Source: a bacterium
GTDB taxonomy: Bacteria; UBP18; UBA7526
Direction: 5' to 3'
Assembly: GCA_030615855.1 (NCBI GenBank)
Contig: JAUWYL010000001.1
Location: 186,001-250,000 of the forward strand
Length of the DNA stretch: 64,000 nucleotides
Of the stretch, positions 14,802 through 23,683 are shown one piece after another (within the stretch, counting starts at the first letter, position 1; each line of letters starts with the position of its first letter). The notes beneath the pieces are model-generated. The model made no database searches. It saw only the letters and a program-made list of their open reading frames with translations, and was not told where the DNA came from. The translations under genes and the position numbers were made by a program.

Positions 14802-15913
14802 CTACAATTATTGCCACCCTTATTCTTCTCGGCCCTACCATATTCTTCCATGAATTGGGCCATTTTCTTCTGGCCAAGAAGGCCGGCATTCGAGTAGAAA
14901 CCTTTGCCTTGGGCTATGGCCGCAAGCTCTTTGGTTTTAAAAAGGGAGAAACGGAGTATATCATTCCCTGGTTCCCATTAATAGGGGGATATGTTAAATT
15001 AGCGGGCATGGATCCTGGTGAAATAACCGGTGCTCTCTGGGAGTTCAACTCCAAATCTATTCTTCAGAGACTATCTGTCTTAGTATCTGGCCCTCTGATG
15101 CATTGGCTTTTGGCTTTCCTGGTTTTTACCACTATGTTTCTCTCCGGGGTTCCAGAATATCTTATTTCTCTTGAAGTAAGAGAAGTCTTAAAGGCTTCTC
15201 CTGCCCAAGAGATAGGGCTACAACCAGGCGATAGAATCTTCAAGATAAATGGAGTGGTAAAAAAAGATTTCTCCGAATTACGCACTCTCATTACTGAGCA
15301 TCCAAGAGAAAAGATAATATTATCCATTATTCATGAAGGGAAAGAAATAACTAAAGAAGTTATACCCAGGCTCAATCCCAAGACAGGCAAAGGAGAAATT
15401 GGGATAGCCATAACACCCTTCCCAGAAAAAGAGATAGGAGTTAAAAAATACAATATTTTTCAGGCAATAGAAAGAGGGGTAAGACAGACAATCAATGTAA
15501 CTCTTTTAATCCTCATCACCTTCTGGAAACTTATCACTCTTAAGATATCGGTTAGAAATCTAGCCGGCCCCCTATGGATCCCCCATATGGCAGGAGAGGC
15601 TGCCCGCCTGGGCCCATCATCCTTCCTTCTCTTCTTCGCCTTCTTAAATATTAATGTGGGAATAATCAACCTTCTTCCCATTCCCCTTCTGGATGGCGGT
15701 CATGTCCTCCTTTTAGGCATTGAGAAGATCAAGGGTTCCCCCTTAAATGACAGGGGAAGAGAGATTGCTCAGAAAATAGGAATATTCATTGTCGCTATGC
15801 TGGCAGCCCTTGTTTTCTCTAACGATATCAACAGATGGGTTCAGTTAAAGAAAATAGAAAAAGAAAAGTCTATTATAGAGAGAGTTCTTCCTCATGAAGA
15901 GAAGGCGAAGTAG
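14795..15913 (+). CDS. rseP: RseP-type site-2 protease
   Basis: This inner-membrane zinc metalloprotease cleaves anti-sigma factors and signal peptides within the bilayer. The HExxH motif is FFHELGHFLLAKK (H19-H23), and the third ligand region is NLLPIPLLDGGH near the C-terminus. One PDZ domain (about residues 125-205) is present where E. coli has two. The 372-residue length fits the one-PDZ class. It overlaps dxr upstream and ispG downstream, indicating one operon. Confidence 0.93.
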   Translation: MLTTIIATLILLGPTIFFHELGHFLLAKKAGIRVETFALGYGRKLFGFKKGETEYIIPWFPLIGGYVKLAGMDPGEITGALWEFNSKSILQRLSVLVSGPLMHWLLAFLVFTTMFLSGVPEYLISLEVREVLKASPAQEIGLQPGDRIFKINGVVKKDFSELRTLITEHPREKIILSIIHEGKEITKEVIPRLNPKTGKGEIGIAITPFPEKEIGVKKYNIFQAIERGVRQTINVTLLILITFWKLITLKISVRNLAGPLWIPHMAGEAARLGPSSFLLFFAFLNINVGIINLLPIPLLDGGHVLLLGIEKIKGSPLNDRGREIAQKIGIFIVAMLAALVFSNDINRWVQLKKIEKEKSIIERVLPHEEKAK

Positions 15914-16952
15914 AAGAGTCAAGATAGGCAAAGTAGCTGTTGGTGGTGGGGCACCAGTCTCTGTCCAGTCCATGACCAAGACGGATACCAGCGATATAAA
16001 AGCAACGGTCAAACAGATTAAAGAGTTGGAAAGAGAGGGCTGTGAGATCATAAGGGTTGCCATTCCAGATAAAGAGGCAGCAAAAGCGATCCCCAAGATA
16101 AAGAAGAGAATAAAGATTCCCTTAATTGCCGATATTCACTTCGATTATCGGTTGGCCCTGGAAGCCCTGGAAAATGGAGCGGATGGCATAAGGATAAACC
16201 CCGGGAATATCAGAGACAAAAAGAGAATTATCCAGATTGTAAGGAAAGCAAAAAAGAAGAGAATTCCCATAAGGATCGGAGTAAACTCCGGCTCTCTAGA
16301 TAGAAAGAGATATAAAGGACCCTTAGCCCAAGCCATGGTGAGGAGCGCACAAGACTCTATAAAGATATTTGAGAAGCAAAAATTCTACGATATTATTATC
16401 TCTTTGAAAGCATCAGATGTTCTAACTACAATAAAAGCCTATAAATTAATGGCTAAGAGATGTAACTACCCCTTTCATCTGGGAATAACGGCCACCGGCC
16501 TTCCTCCCTTAGGAATAATTAAATCTGCTCTGGGCATTGGAAGCCTATTGCTTGAGGGAATTGGGGATACTATCAGGGTCTCCCTCACTGGCCCACCCCA
16601 AGAAGAGGTGAGGGTAGGCTATGAGATATTAAGAACTTTAGAGTTACGAAAAGGGATGGAGATACTTGCCTGCCCCACCTGTGGTCGCTGCGAAATAGAC
16701 CTGATCAAGATAGCAAAAGAAGTTGCAAAAAAGGTTTACGGTGAACGGTTTACGGTTAACGGTAAACGGCCACTGAAAGTGGCCATCATGGGCTGTGTAG
16801 TGAATGGCCCGGGAGAGGCCAGGGAAGCAGATATCGGCATAGCAGGAGGAGAGAAGATAGGAGTAATCTTCAGAAAAGGCAGAGTAATAAAGAAGGTAAA
16901 AGAGAAAGATTTAGTCTCTACACTCTTGGCTGAGATAGAAAATATGATGTAA
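15894..16952 (+). CDS. ispG: 4-hydroxy-3-methylbut-2-enyl diphosphate synthase
   Basis: IspG is a [4Fe-4S] enzyme of the MEP pathway. The TIM-barrel part (VQSMTKTDTSD, IPLIADIHFDYRLAL, RINPGNI, GITATG) and cluster part are complete: C260 and C263 in CPTCGRC, C301 and E308 in GCVVNGPGEA. Residues about 281-292 (VYGERFTVNGKR) are encoded by a CGGTTTACGG repeat at 16734-16769. The gap between the second and third cluster Cys is therefore several residues longer than in E. coli. The start overlaps rseP by 20 bases. Confidence 0.95.
   Translation: MKRRRSRRVKIGKVAVGGGAPVSVQSMTKTDTSDIKATVKQIKELEREGCEIIRVAIPDKEAAKAIPKIKKRIKIPLIADIHFDYRLALEALENGADGIRINPGNIRDKKRIIQIVRKAKKKRIPIRIGVNSGSLDRKRYKGPLAQAMVRSAQDSIKIFEKQKFYDIIISLKASDVLTTIKAYKLMAKRCNYPFHLGITATGLPPLGIIKSALGIGSLLLEGIGDTIRVSLTGPPQEEVRVGYEILRTLELRKGMEILACPTCGRCEIDLIKIAKEVAKKVYGERFTVNGKRPLKVAIMGCVVNGPGEAREADIGIAGGEKIGVIFRKGRVIKKVKEKDLVSTLLAEIENMM
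16734..16769 (+). repeat. interspersed CGGTTTACGG repeat inside ispG
   Basis: Four CGGTNNACGG-type units in 36 bp match the intergenic family at 18922, 24650 and 11380. They are read in frame as 12 residues of IspG between cluster cysteines two and three. Confidence 0.85.
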
Positions 16953-16977
16953 ATTACATTATGTGTGACGCATTACT

Positions 16978-17042
16978 CTCGTCAGTCCGTCCATCCGTCA
17001 GTCCGTCATTAATATAGACGGTTAGACGGATAAGACGAGGAG
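16978..17042. repeat. GTCCGTC...GACGG repeat before proS
   Basis: CGTCAGTCCGTCCATCCGTCAGTCCGTC is followed after a short loop by GACGGTTAGACGGATAAGACG, giving complementary halves. It belongs to the same family as 11722-11832. Confidence 0.75.
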
Positions 17043-17095
17043 AGACACATTCCGTATAGCGGGTTTAACGAAAAAGAGACTATTGGGAGATTATT

Positions 17096-18805
17096 ATGAG
17101 AATGTCTAAGGGATTATTTCCTACATTGAAAGAAGCGCCGAAAGAGGCGAAGATCGTAAGCCATAAACTTATGATCCGGGCAGGGCTGATGAGAAAATTG
17201 GCCTCTGGAATATATACCTATCTCCCTCTGGGCTATAGAGTGATAAGAAAGATAGAGAATATCATACGGGAAGAGATGAATAAGACGGGAGCCCAAGAGG
17301 TCCTTCTTTCTGCATTGAGTCCTCAGGAATTATGGGAAGAGAGCGGGAGATGGGAAGTCTATGGTCCGGAACTGATGAGGATAAAGGATAGGCACAATAG
17401 ACTCTTCGGTTTGGGACCAACCCATGAAGAAGTAATTACTGATTTGGTGAGAAGGGAAGTGAAATCATATAAACAGCTTCCTTTAACCCTCTATCAGATT
17501 CAGACCAAGTTTAGGGATGAGATAAGGCCTCGCTTCGGTATGATGAGGGCCCGAGAGTTCCATATGAAGGATGCCTATTCCTTTGATAAGGATGAGAAGG
17601 ACCTGGGGAAGAATTATAAGAGGATGTATGAGGCCTATCAGAATATCTTCGATCGGTGCGGACTGAGGTATAAGGCGGTGGAGGCAGATACCGGCCCTAT
17701 CGGTGGAGATATCTCCCATGAGTTCATGGTCTTAGCCAAAACGGGAGAGGACAGGATAGTCTACTGCAGGAAGTGTGGCTATGCGGCCAATGTGAATCGG
17801 GCGGAATATGTGAAGCCCGGGGTTAAGGGCCAAGGGTCAAGGGTTAAGGAGAAGGGACTGAAGAAGGTGAAGACGCCGGGAATGAAGACAGTGGAAGAGG
17901 TGACTGGATTCTTGAAGTGCAAGCCAAAGGAACTGGTGAAGACCCTGATCTATAAAGTGGATGGCATACCAGTGGCCATTCTAATTAGAGGCGACCATGG
18001 GGTAAACGAGAGAAGATTGGAGAAATTACTGAAAGCAAAGGAGATTTCCTTGGCAGATGAGAAGACCATTGAAAAAGTGACTGGTGCTCCTTTAGGATAT
18101 AGCGGTCCAGTGAGATTAAAGATTAAGATCATCGCTGATTCTGATGTGGCAGCGATGAAGAATATGATTAGCGGGGCCAATAAGAAGGATTACCACTTGA
18201 TCAACATAAATATTGATAGGGACTTTAAGGCAGATAAGGTTCTGGATATAAGGAGTGTCATTCCTGGGGATCGCTGCCCAAAATGTAAGACAAAACTCAC
18301 CTTTTCACGGGGTATTGAGGTGGGTCATGTCTTCAAGTTAGGAACCAAATATTCCCAGGCTTTGAAGGCTACTTTCTCAGATGAGAAAGGAAAAGAGAGA
18401 CCCCTGATCATGGGCTGTTACGGCATCGGCTTGGATAGGATAATGGCTGCTTCAATAGAGCAGAATCACGATGGAAATGGAATCATCTGGCCATCTTCAA
18501 TCGCTCCCTATCAGGTCCTAATCCTGGTTGTCAATAACCAAGATAAGAAACAAGTAAAGTTAGCAGAAGAAGTCTATAAGTCTTTAGAGAAAGAGGAAAT
18601 AGAAGTCCTTTTAGATGACCGGGATCTGCGCGCCGGTGCCAAATTCAAGGACGCTGATTTAATGGGAATTCCTCTTAGAATCACCATCGGCAACAAGACG
18701 ATAAAAGAAAATAGAATAGAGATAAAGATTCGTAAAACCAACAAGATCCACGAAATAAATAAAAAAGACCTCATTTCCAAAATCAGGTCTTTACTTGAGA
18801 TGTAA
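17096..18805 (+). CDS. proS: prolyl-tRNA synthetase (bacterial type, with editing domain)
   Basis: The 569-residue class II synthetase has motif 1 around GIYTYLPLGYRVIRKIENIIREEM, motif 2 FRDEIRPRFGMMRAREFHMKDAYSF and motif 3 MGCYGIGLDRIMAA. An inserted YbaK-like editing domain (about residues 225-390, TVEEVTGFLKCKPKELVKTLIY onward) hydrolyses mischarged Ala-tRNA-Pro. The anticodon domain ends the protein. A VKGQGSRVKEKG stretch at the edge of the insert is encoded by a GGTTAAGGGCCAAGGGTCAA repeat (17822-17850). GGGAG precedes ATG 17096. Confidence 0.96.
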   Translation: MRMSKGLFPTLKEAPKEAKIVSHKLMIRAGLMRKLASGIYTYLPLGYRVIRKIENIIREEMNKTGAQEVLLSALSPQELWEESGRWEVYGPELMRIKDRHNRLFGLGPTHEEVITDLVRREVKSYKQLPLTLYQIQTKFRDEIRPRFGMMRAREFHMKDAYSFDKDEKDLGKNYKRMYEAYQNIFDRCGLRYKAVEADTGPIGGDISHEFMVLAKTGEDRIVYCRKCGYAANVNRAEYVKPGVKGQGSRVKEKGLKKVKTPGMKTVEEVTGFLKCKPKELVKTLIYKVDGIPVAILIRGDHGVNERRLEKLLKAKEISLADEKTIEKVTGAPLGYSGPVRLKIKIIADSDVAAMKNMISGANKKDYHLININIDRDFKADKVLDIRSVIPGDRCPKCKTKLTFSRGIEVGHVFKLGTKYSQALKATFSDEKGKERPLIMGCYGIGLDRIMAASIEQNHDGNGIIWPSSIAPYQVLILVVNNQDKKQVKLAEEVYKSLEKEEIEVLLDDRDLRAGAKFKDADLMGIPLRITIGNKTIKENRIEIKIRKTNKIHEINKKDLISKIRSLLEM

Positions 18806-18813
18806 AATTTTTC

Positions 18814-18842
18814 TTGCATTTTGGATATACTTGTGCTATAGT
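18814..18842 (+). promoter_or_regulatory. possible promoter TTGCAT-17-TATAGT
   Basis: TTGCAT (18814-18819) and TATAGT (18837-18842) have an ideal 17-bp spacer just after proS. It could drive rimP-nusA-infB, but a terminator lies 26 bp downstream, so transcription would be attenuated unless read-through occurs. Confidence 0.4.
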
Positions 18843-18867
18843 ACTGTAACCTTAGGATTTGCTTCTT

Positions 18868-18897
18868 AGGAGTGGGCTTAACCCACTCCTTTCTTTT
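18868..18897 (+). terminator. rho-independent terminator after proS
   Basis: A perfect 9-bp stem AGGAGTGGG/CCCACTCCT (18868-18876/18882-18890) with loop CTTAA is followed by TTTCTTTT. It ends the long uppS-proS unit or attenuates a transcript from 18814-18842. Confidence 0.85.
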
Positions 18898-18921
18898 AAA
18901 ACGCGAATCAGAAAACAGTGA

Positions 18922-19059
18922 TTTACGGTTGACCGACCCCGATGCTATCGGGGTGCTCGCGGTTAACGGTAAACAGTCCCGACAGTTGTCGGGACGGGCA
19001 AATTGAATAGTAGCTATTCACCGGCGGGGCAAGTAAAACGCGCCGCCCAACGGTAAACG
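18922..19059. repeat. 138-bp repeat, copy 1 (before rimP)
   Basis: This copy and 24650-24787 are both exactly 138 bp and differ at eight positions, all transitions. It carries hairpins ACCCCGAT/ATCGGGGT, TCCCGACA/TGTCGGGA and GAATAG/CTATTC. It also carries a 4-bp stem GGCG/CGCC closing the core GGGCAAGTAAAACGCGC (19027-19043). The end abuts the rimP ribosome site. Confidence 0.92.
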
Positions 19060-19068
19060 GGGGTCAAG

Positions 19069-19527
19069 ATGGGAAAAGTGAGAGAGGAAGTGGAGAGGCT
19101 GGTTCTCCCTATTCTAGAAGAAGAGGGGATGGAGTTGGTAGATATTGAGTATAAGAAAGAAAGGGGCAGAGGTATATTACGCCTTTATATCGATAAACCG
19201 GGTGGAGTGAAGATAGATGACTGCCAAGGGGTGAGCCAGAGGATAGATCCTATATTGGAGAGGTGTAATATCATAAGGGGTCATTATCTCTTAGAGGTCT
19301 CCTCTCCTGGCCTGGATAGACCATTGAAGAAGGAAGAGGACTTTAAAAGATTTATAGGAAGACTGATTAAAATAAAGACCTTCTCACCTATTGATAATCA
19401 GAAGACGTTTGTGGGAACCCTGAAGGATTATAAGGAGGAAATAGTTATCCTAGAGACAAGGGAAGGAAAGATTATAGAGATTCCGATGAAGAATATAGCA
19501 AAGGCAAACTTAGAGATCGAATTCTAA
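19069..19527 (+). CDS. rimP: ribosome maturation factor RimP
   Basis: RimP assists 30S assembly. The 152-residue protein has the N-terminal alpha/beta domain (VLPILEEEGMELVDIEYKKERGRGILRLYIDKPGGVKIDDC) and the LEVSSPGLDRPLKKEEDF motif followed by an SH3-like C-terminal domain. It is followed 17 bp later by nusA, the universal rimP-nusA-infB order. GGGGGT overlapping the end of a repeat serves as ribosome site. Confidence 0.95.
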   Translation: MGKVREEVERLVLPILEEEGMELVDIEYKKERGRGILRLYIDKPGGVKIDDCQGVSQRIDPILERCNIIRGHYLLEVSSPGLDRPLKKEEDFKRFIGRLIKIKTFSPIDNQKTFVGTLKDYKEEIVILETREGKIIEIPMKNIAKANLEIEF

Positions 19528-19544
19528 AGGGGGAATAAGAGAAA

Positions 19545-20798
19545 ATGAGTGTTGAGTTGAAGGGATTAATGGAGGAGATAAGGAAGGAGAAGGAGATTGA
19601 GCTGGGGGTCATTGTTGAGGCCCTACGCTCCGCTCTCCTTTCTGCCTATAAGAAGCACTTCGGTTCCAGTGAGAATGTAACCATCGATATTAGTCCCGAT
19701 ACCGGAAGACTGAAGGTACTGGCCAAAAAAAGAGTGGTTAAGGAGATAGAGGACCCCAGGATAGAGATAGGGAAGGAAGAGGCCAAGAGAATAAAGAAGA
19801 GGGTGAGGTTAAATCAGGAGATAGAAGTTGAGATCACCCCCAAGGAGTTCGGCAGGATTGCCGTCCAGACGGCAAAGCAGGTAGTTACTCAGAGAATAAG
19901 AGAGGCAGAGAGGGAGAAGATATACCAGGAGTTTAAAGAGAGGGAGGGGGATATTATTACGGGAATCGTCCAGCGCAGTGAACATAGAACAGTAATCGTG
20001 ACCCTGGGAAAGATAGAGGCCATCCTACCCGTAAGGGAGCAGACCTGGGGTGAGGATTATAGATACGGGGATAGGATAAAGACCTATATCCTGAATGTAA
20101 AGAGAACCCCAAGGGGACCCCAGATCATACTCTCCCGTACCCATCCGGGACTGGTGAGAAGATTATTTGAGTTAGAGATTCCGGAAGTATATGAGAAGAT
20201 TGTTGAGATGAAGAATATCGCTCGGGAAGCAGGAGGAAGGACGAAGATCGCCGTCTTCTCAAAGGATGCCAATGTTGATGCCGTGGGTTCCTGTGTGGGA
20301 ACCAGGGGAGCAAGGGTGAACTCCATCATCCAGGAACTAAGAGGAGAGAAGATCGATATCATTCCCTATAGTGAGGATGCGGTTACCTTTGTCTCAAGCG
20401 CTTTAAAGCCCGCCCAGGTGCAGGAAGTCATTGTCCATAAAGAAGAAGGGGAGATGGAGGTCATCGTTCTCAAGGATAAGCTCTCTCTGGCTATTGGTAA
20501 GAAAGGGCAGAACGTTAGGTTGGCAGCGAAGCTGACTGGATGGAAGATAGATCTCAAGAGTCCGGAAGAGAAGGCCTTGGAAGAGAAAGCAAAGATAAAG
20601 TTGACTGAACTACCAGGCGTGGGCAAAAAGAGCGCCCAGGCTTTAGAAAAGGCAGGACTTAGGAACGTAGTCGATATTGCCCAAAGTAAAATAGAAGATT
20701 TGACAAAGGTCAAAGGGATCGGAAAGAAGAGCGCTGAGAAAATTCTGAAAGCAGCCAAGGAGTTGATAGGAGAAGCAAAAGAGAAAGTGGGAAAGTAA
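19545..20798 (+). CDS. nusA: transcription termination/antitermination protein NusA
   Basis: NusA binds RNA polymerase and modulates pausing and termination. Domains in order are the N-terminal RNAP-binding domain (about 1-125), S1 (about 130-200), and two KH domains (about 225-345, including VGSCVGTRGARVNSII and LSLAIGKKGQNVRLA). A C-terminal pair of helix-hairpin-helix motifs follows (LPGVGKKSAQALEKAG and VKGIGKKSAEKIL). The length of 417 residues is usual. AAAGGGGGAATAAGAG precedes the ATG. The YlxR and L7Ae-like genes common after nusA in Firmicutes are absent. Confidence 0.96.
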   Translation: MSVELKGLMEEIRKEKEIELGVIVEALRSALLSAYKKHFGSSENVTIDISPDTGRLKVLAKKRVVKEIEDPRIEIGKEEAKRIKKRVRLNQEIEVEITPKEFGRIAVQTAKQVVTQRIREAEREKIYQEFKEREGDIITGIVQRSEHRTVIVTLGKIEAILPVREQTWGEDYRYGDRIKTYILNVKRTPRGPQIILSRTHPGLVRRLFELEIPEVYEKIVEMKNIAREAGGRTKIAVFSKDANVDAVGSCVGTRGARVNSIIQELRGEKIDIIPYSEDAVTFVSSALKPAQVQEVIVHKEEGEMEVIVLKDKLSLAIGKKGQNVRLAAKLTGWKIDLKSPEEKALEEKAKIKLTELPGVGKKSAQALEKAGLRNVVDIAQSKIEDLTKVKGIGKKSAEKILKAAKELIGEAKEKVGK

Positions 20799-20814
20799 TC
20801 AGGCAAAATAGGTG

Positions 20815-20912
20815 AATTAGTTGGACTAGTTGGATTGATAATCCACCTAATATACTAATCCAACTAATCGCTACTTGTGCATTGTTACTTGTAACTTCCC
20901 CCGAAGGGGGGT
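20815..20912. repeat. TAGTTGGA inverted repeats between nusA and infB
   Basis: AATTAGTTGGACTAGTTGGATT pairs with AATCCAACTAAT about 40 bp later. The string CTTGTGCATTGTTACTTGTAAC and the hairpin CCCCCGAAGGGGGG follow. It looks like an interspersed repeat inside the operon. Confidence 0.65.
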
Positions 20913-20926
20913 GAGGGAGGAATATT

Positions 20927-22900
20927 ATGGTTGAGAGAATGAAGGTATATGAACTGGCTAGGGAGTTAGGAATGACCAGTAAGGAACTTTTGGCCCAATT
21001 GAAGGATTTGGGGATTGAAGTAAAGAGCCATATGAGCGTTCTCATTAAAGAAGAAATAGAGAAGGTCATTGCTAAGATAGAAGAGAAGGAGAAGCCTGCC
21101 CCAGAAGTAGCGGAGAAGGTGGAGGAGATTATTGAGAAGCCACCAATAGAGGAGAAACCAAAAGAGGTGATCAAGATCGAGGAGACGATTACGGTTGGGG
21201 AATTAGCCCAAAAGATGAAAATAAAGGTAAATGAACTGATAAAGAAGTTAATGGGCATCGGAGTTATGGCGACCATCAATCAATCCTTAGATGTTGCTAC
21301 TGCCAATAAGGTGGCCTTTGAGTATGGATTCGTTGTTGAGGTCTTACCGGTAGCAAGGAAGAAAGTCATCCCCAAAGAGATAGAGAAAGGGAAGAGATTA
21401 GCTCCTCGACCACCAGTGGTCACCATTATGGGCCATGTGGACCATGGAAAGACCCTTCTTCTGGATGCTATAAGAGAGAGTGATATCATTGCTCAGGAAG
21501 CGGGAGGGATTACCCAGCACATCGGAGCCTATGAAGTAGAATTGGAAAAGGGTAAAATAACCTTTTTAGATACCCCAGGCCACGAGGCCTTCACTGCCAT
21601 GCGGGCCAGGGGGGCACAGGTGACGGATATCGTTGTTCTTGTGGTGGCGGCAGATGATGGGATCATGCCCCAAACCATAGAGGCCATCGACCATGCCCGG
21701 GCAGCAAAGGTACCCATGGTAGTTGCCATAAATAAGTGCGACCTCCCCAATGCTGATCCGGAAAGAGTGAAGAGGCAACTGAGGGATTATAATCTGACGC
21801 CTGAAGAGTGGGGAGGAAAGACCATTATGGCCAAGGTCTCTGCTAAGGAGAAGAAGGGTATTAATGAATTATTGGAGATGCTCTTATTGGAGGCGGAGAT
21901 GCTGGAATTGACGGCCGATCCCACCCTTCCCGCAAAAGGGACGGTCATTGAAGCCCGGCTGGATAAAGGAAAGGGGCCGGTGGCCACGGTTTTAGTCCAG
22001 AGCGGAACCCTGAGGGTGGGGGATGTCCTTATGGTCGGAGACTATTCGGGAAAGGTGAGAACATTAGCTGACGATCTCGGGAAGGAAGTGGAAGAGGCTG
22101 GACCTTCTATACCAGTTGAGGTCTCTGGTCTTTCTGAAGTTCCCCAGGCAGGGGATACCTTTGAGGTGGTGGAGGATGAAACTAAGGCACGCCAGATGGC
22201 AGAAAAAAGGCAGGAGAAGGCAAAGGCCCTTGAATTAACCAAACCAGCCCACATCAGCCTGGAGGGTCTTTATAGACAGATAGAGGAAGGAAGGCTGAAG
22301 GAACTTTCCCTTATTATCAAAGGGGATGTCCAGGGCTCGATTGAAGCCTTGAGCGACTCCCTGGAGTCTTTATCGAGTGAAGAGGTGCGGGTGAATGTCA
22401 TCCATAAAGGGGTGGGGGCAATCAATGAATCGGATGTTATCTTAGCCTCTGCCTCGGATGCCATAATCATCGGTTTCCATGTCTCTAGTGAGCCCGGTGC
22501 CCAGGGCCTGGCTTCAGGGGAGAATGTCGACATCCGAACCTATGATGTCATCTATGAGACAATAGAGGATGTCAAGAAAGCCATGAAGGGAATGCTCGCT
22601 CCCAAGTTAAAAGAGGTAATCTTGGGAAGGGCAGAGGTACGCCAGATATTCAAAATCCCCAAAGGAATGATTGCCGGCTCCTATGTAAAGGAAGGGAACA
22701 TAATAAGGAACGCCAAGGTGAGGCTATTAAGGGAAGGGAAAGTAATCTATGAAGGAAGTATTAATTCCCTTAAGCGCTTCAAGGAGGACGCCAAGGAGGT
22801 AAAGGAAGGATTTGAGTGTGGCATCGGCCTGGGAGACTTCACTGAGCTAAAGGAAGGAGACATCATAGAGGCCTACAAGATGGAAGAGGAGAAGAGATGA
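20927..22900 (+). CDS. infB: translation initiation factor IF-2
   Basis: IF-2 places initiator tRNA on the 30S and joins subunits. Two IF2_N-type segments ([21 protein letters not shown] and [25 protein letters not shown]) flank a short acidic linker. The G domain shows G1 GHVDHGKT (about 169-176), [13 protein letters not shown]3 DTPGHEAF and G4 NKCD. C-terminal domains with the fMet-tRNA-binding C2 region follow. At 657 residues it has a short N-terminal linker. GGGAGG precedes ATG 20927. It overlaps the next gene by four bases. Confidence 0.96.
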   Translation: MVERMKVYELARELGMTSKELLAQLKDLGIEVKSHMSVLIKEEIEKVIAKIEEKEKPAPEVAEKVEEIIEKPPIEEKPKEVIKIEETITVGELAQKMKIKVNELIKKLMGIGVMATINQSLDVATANKVAFEYGFVVEVLPVARKKVIPKEIEKGKRLAPRPPVVTIMGHVDHGKTLLLDAIRESDIIAQEAGGITQHIGAYEVELEKGKITFLDTPGHEAFTAMRARGAQVTDIVVLVVAADDGIMPQTIEAIDHARAAKVPMVVAINKCDLPNADPERVKRQLRDYNLTPEEWGGKTIMAKVSAKEKKGINELLEMLLLEAEMLELTADPTLPAKGTVIEARLDKGKGPVATVLVQSGTLRVGDVLMVGDYSGKVRTLADDLGKEVEEAGPSIPVEVSGLSEVPQAGDTFEVVEDETKARQMAEKRQEKAKALELTKPAHISLEGLYRQIEEGRLKELSLIIKGDVQGSIEALSDSLESLSSEEVRVNVIHKGVGAINESDVILASASDAIIIGFHVSSEPGAQGLASGENVDIRTYDVIYETIEDVKKAMKGMLAPKLKEVILGRAEVRQIFKIPKGMIAGSYVKEGNIIRNAKVRLLREGKVIYEGSINSLKRFKEDAKEVKEGFECGIGLGDFTELKEGDIIEAYKMEEEKR

Positions 22901-23178
22901 TTATTGGGAGTGCATGGATTGAGTTGCATATCCCGGGAGTGAATTCCCTGAAAGGTAAGAGACAGATCATCAAGAGTATAAAGGAGAGAGTAAAGAATAG
23001 ATTTAACGTCTCCATTGCTGAGGTGGAAAAACAGGATCTCTGGCAGAGAGCCACTCTGGGCTTGGCCTGTGTGACAAATAATAAGGCCCAAGCAAATCGC
23101 ACCCTCTCTAAAGTAATCCATTTTATAGAGCAGAATAGAAATATCTCCCTTACAGATTATGAGATAGAAATTATCTAA
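22897..23178 (+). CDS. DUF503 (YlxP-like) protein
   Basis: This 93-residue protein begins [43 protein letters not shown], the diagnostic DUF503 pattern (HIP...SLKxKR...I). A small alpha/beta ferredoxin-like fold is expected. The position between infB and rbfA is the conserved one of YlxP in many bacteria. That suggests a role near ribosome assembly, though no biochemical function is established. It overlaps the infB stop (ATGA). Confidence 0.9.
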   Translation: MIIGSAWIELHIPGVNSLKGKRQIIKSIKERVKNRFNVSIAEVEKQDLWQRATLGLACVTNNKAQANRTLSKVIHFIEQNRNISLTDYEIEII

Positions 23179-23225
23179 AGTGAACCGTGATCCGTGAACA
23201 GTGAACGGTAAAAATGGGGTGAGAA

Positions 23226-23573
23226 ATGACGCGGAGGAGAGCTCAGCGGGCAGGAAGACTTATTCAGGAAGAGATTTCAAAGATCATTCAGAGGGAATTA
23301 AAGGATCCACGGATTGGATTTGTTACTATTACTGGTGTAGATGTTACTGATGATCTCCGCTATGCCAAGGTATTCATCACTGTTTTAAAAAGAGAGGAAA
23401 GGGAGAGGACTCTGGAAGGCCTGGAGCATGCCAAGGGATTTATTCGTAGGGAGATCGGACAGAGAATAAAAATGAAGTTCACTCCAGAGATTGAGTTTAG
23501 ATTCGATGAAACTATAGAGCGTGGAGCACACATAGAGGAAGTAATAAGAAAGATTAAGGAGAAGGAGAAGTGA
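23226..23573 (+). CDS. rbfA: ribosome-binding factor A
   Basis: RbfA binds 30S precursors during 16S rRNA maturation in the cold. The 115-residue protein has the KH-like pattern RRAQRAGRLIQEEISKIIQRELKDPRIGFVTITGVDVTDDLRYAKVFITVL and the terminal PEIEFRFDETIERGAHIEEVI. GGGGTGAG precedes ATG 23226. Its TGA stop provides the left target copy (TGAA) flanking repeat element E2. The gene was probably directly joined to nrnA before insertion. Confidence 0.95.
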   Translation: MTRRRAQRAGRLIQEEISKIIQRELKDPRIGFVTITGVDVTDDLRYAKVFITVLKREERERTLEGLEHAKGFIRREIGQRIKMKFTPEIEFRFDETIERGAHIEEVIRKIKEKEK

Positions 23574-23574
23574 A

Positions 23575-23683
23575 TCCCGTTAGATGCTGGTCTTTTAATG
23601 AAGTGGAAATAAATGATACATTTAGGATCGCTATTAAAGATATTAGAAAAAGCTATATAACAATATTTGGGAGTCTAACGGGA
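23575..23683. mobile_element. inverted-repeat element E2 (TCCCGTTAGA...TCTAACGGGA)
   Basis: This 109-bp element fills the rbfA-nrnA gap exactly. The arms TCCCGTTAGA and TCTAACGGGA are perfect complements. TGAA occurs on both sides (23571-23574 and 23684-23687). The last base of the element is the A of the nrnA ATG. Confidence 0.75.

Noticed and set aside
20710-21279. 189-codon minus-strand frame opposite nusA/infB
   Set aside because: It is antisense to conserved NusA HhH and IF-2 N-terminal sequence and composed of Phe/Ile/Ser-rich shadow text.
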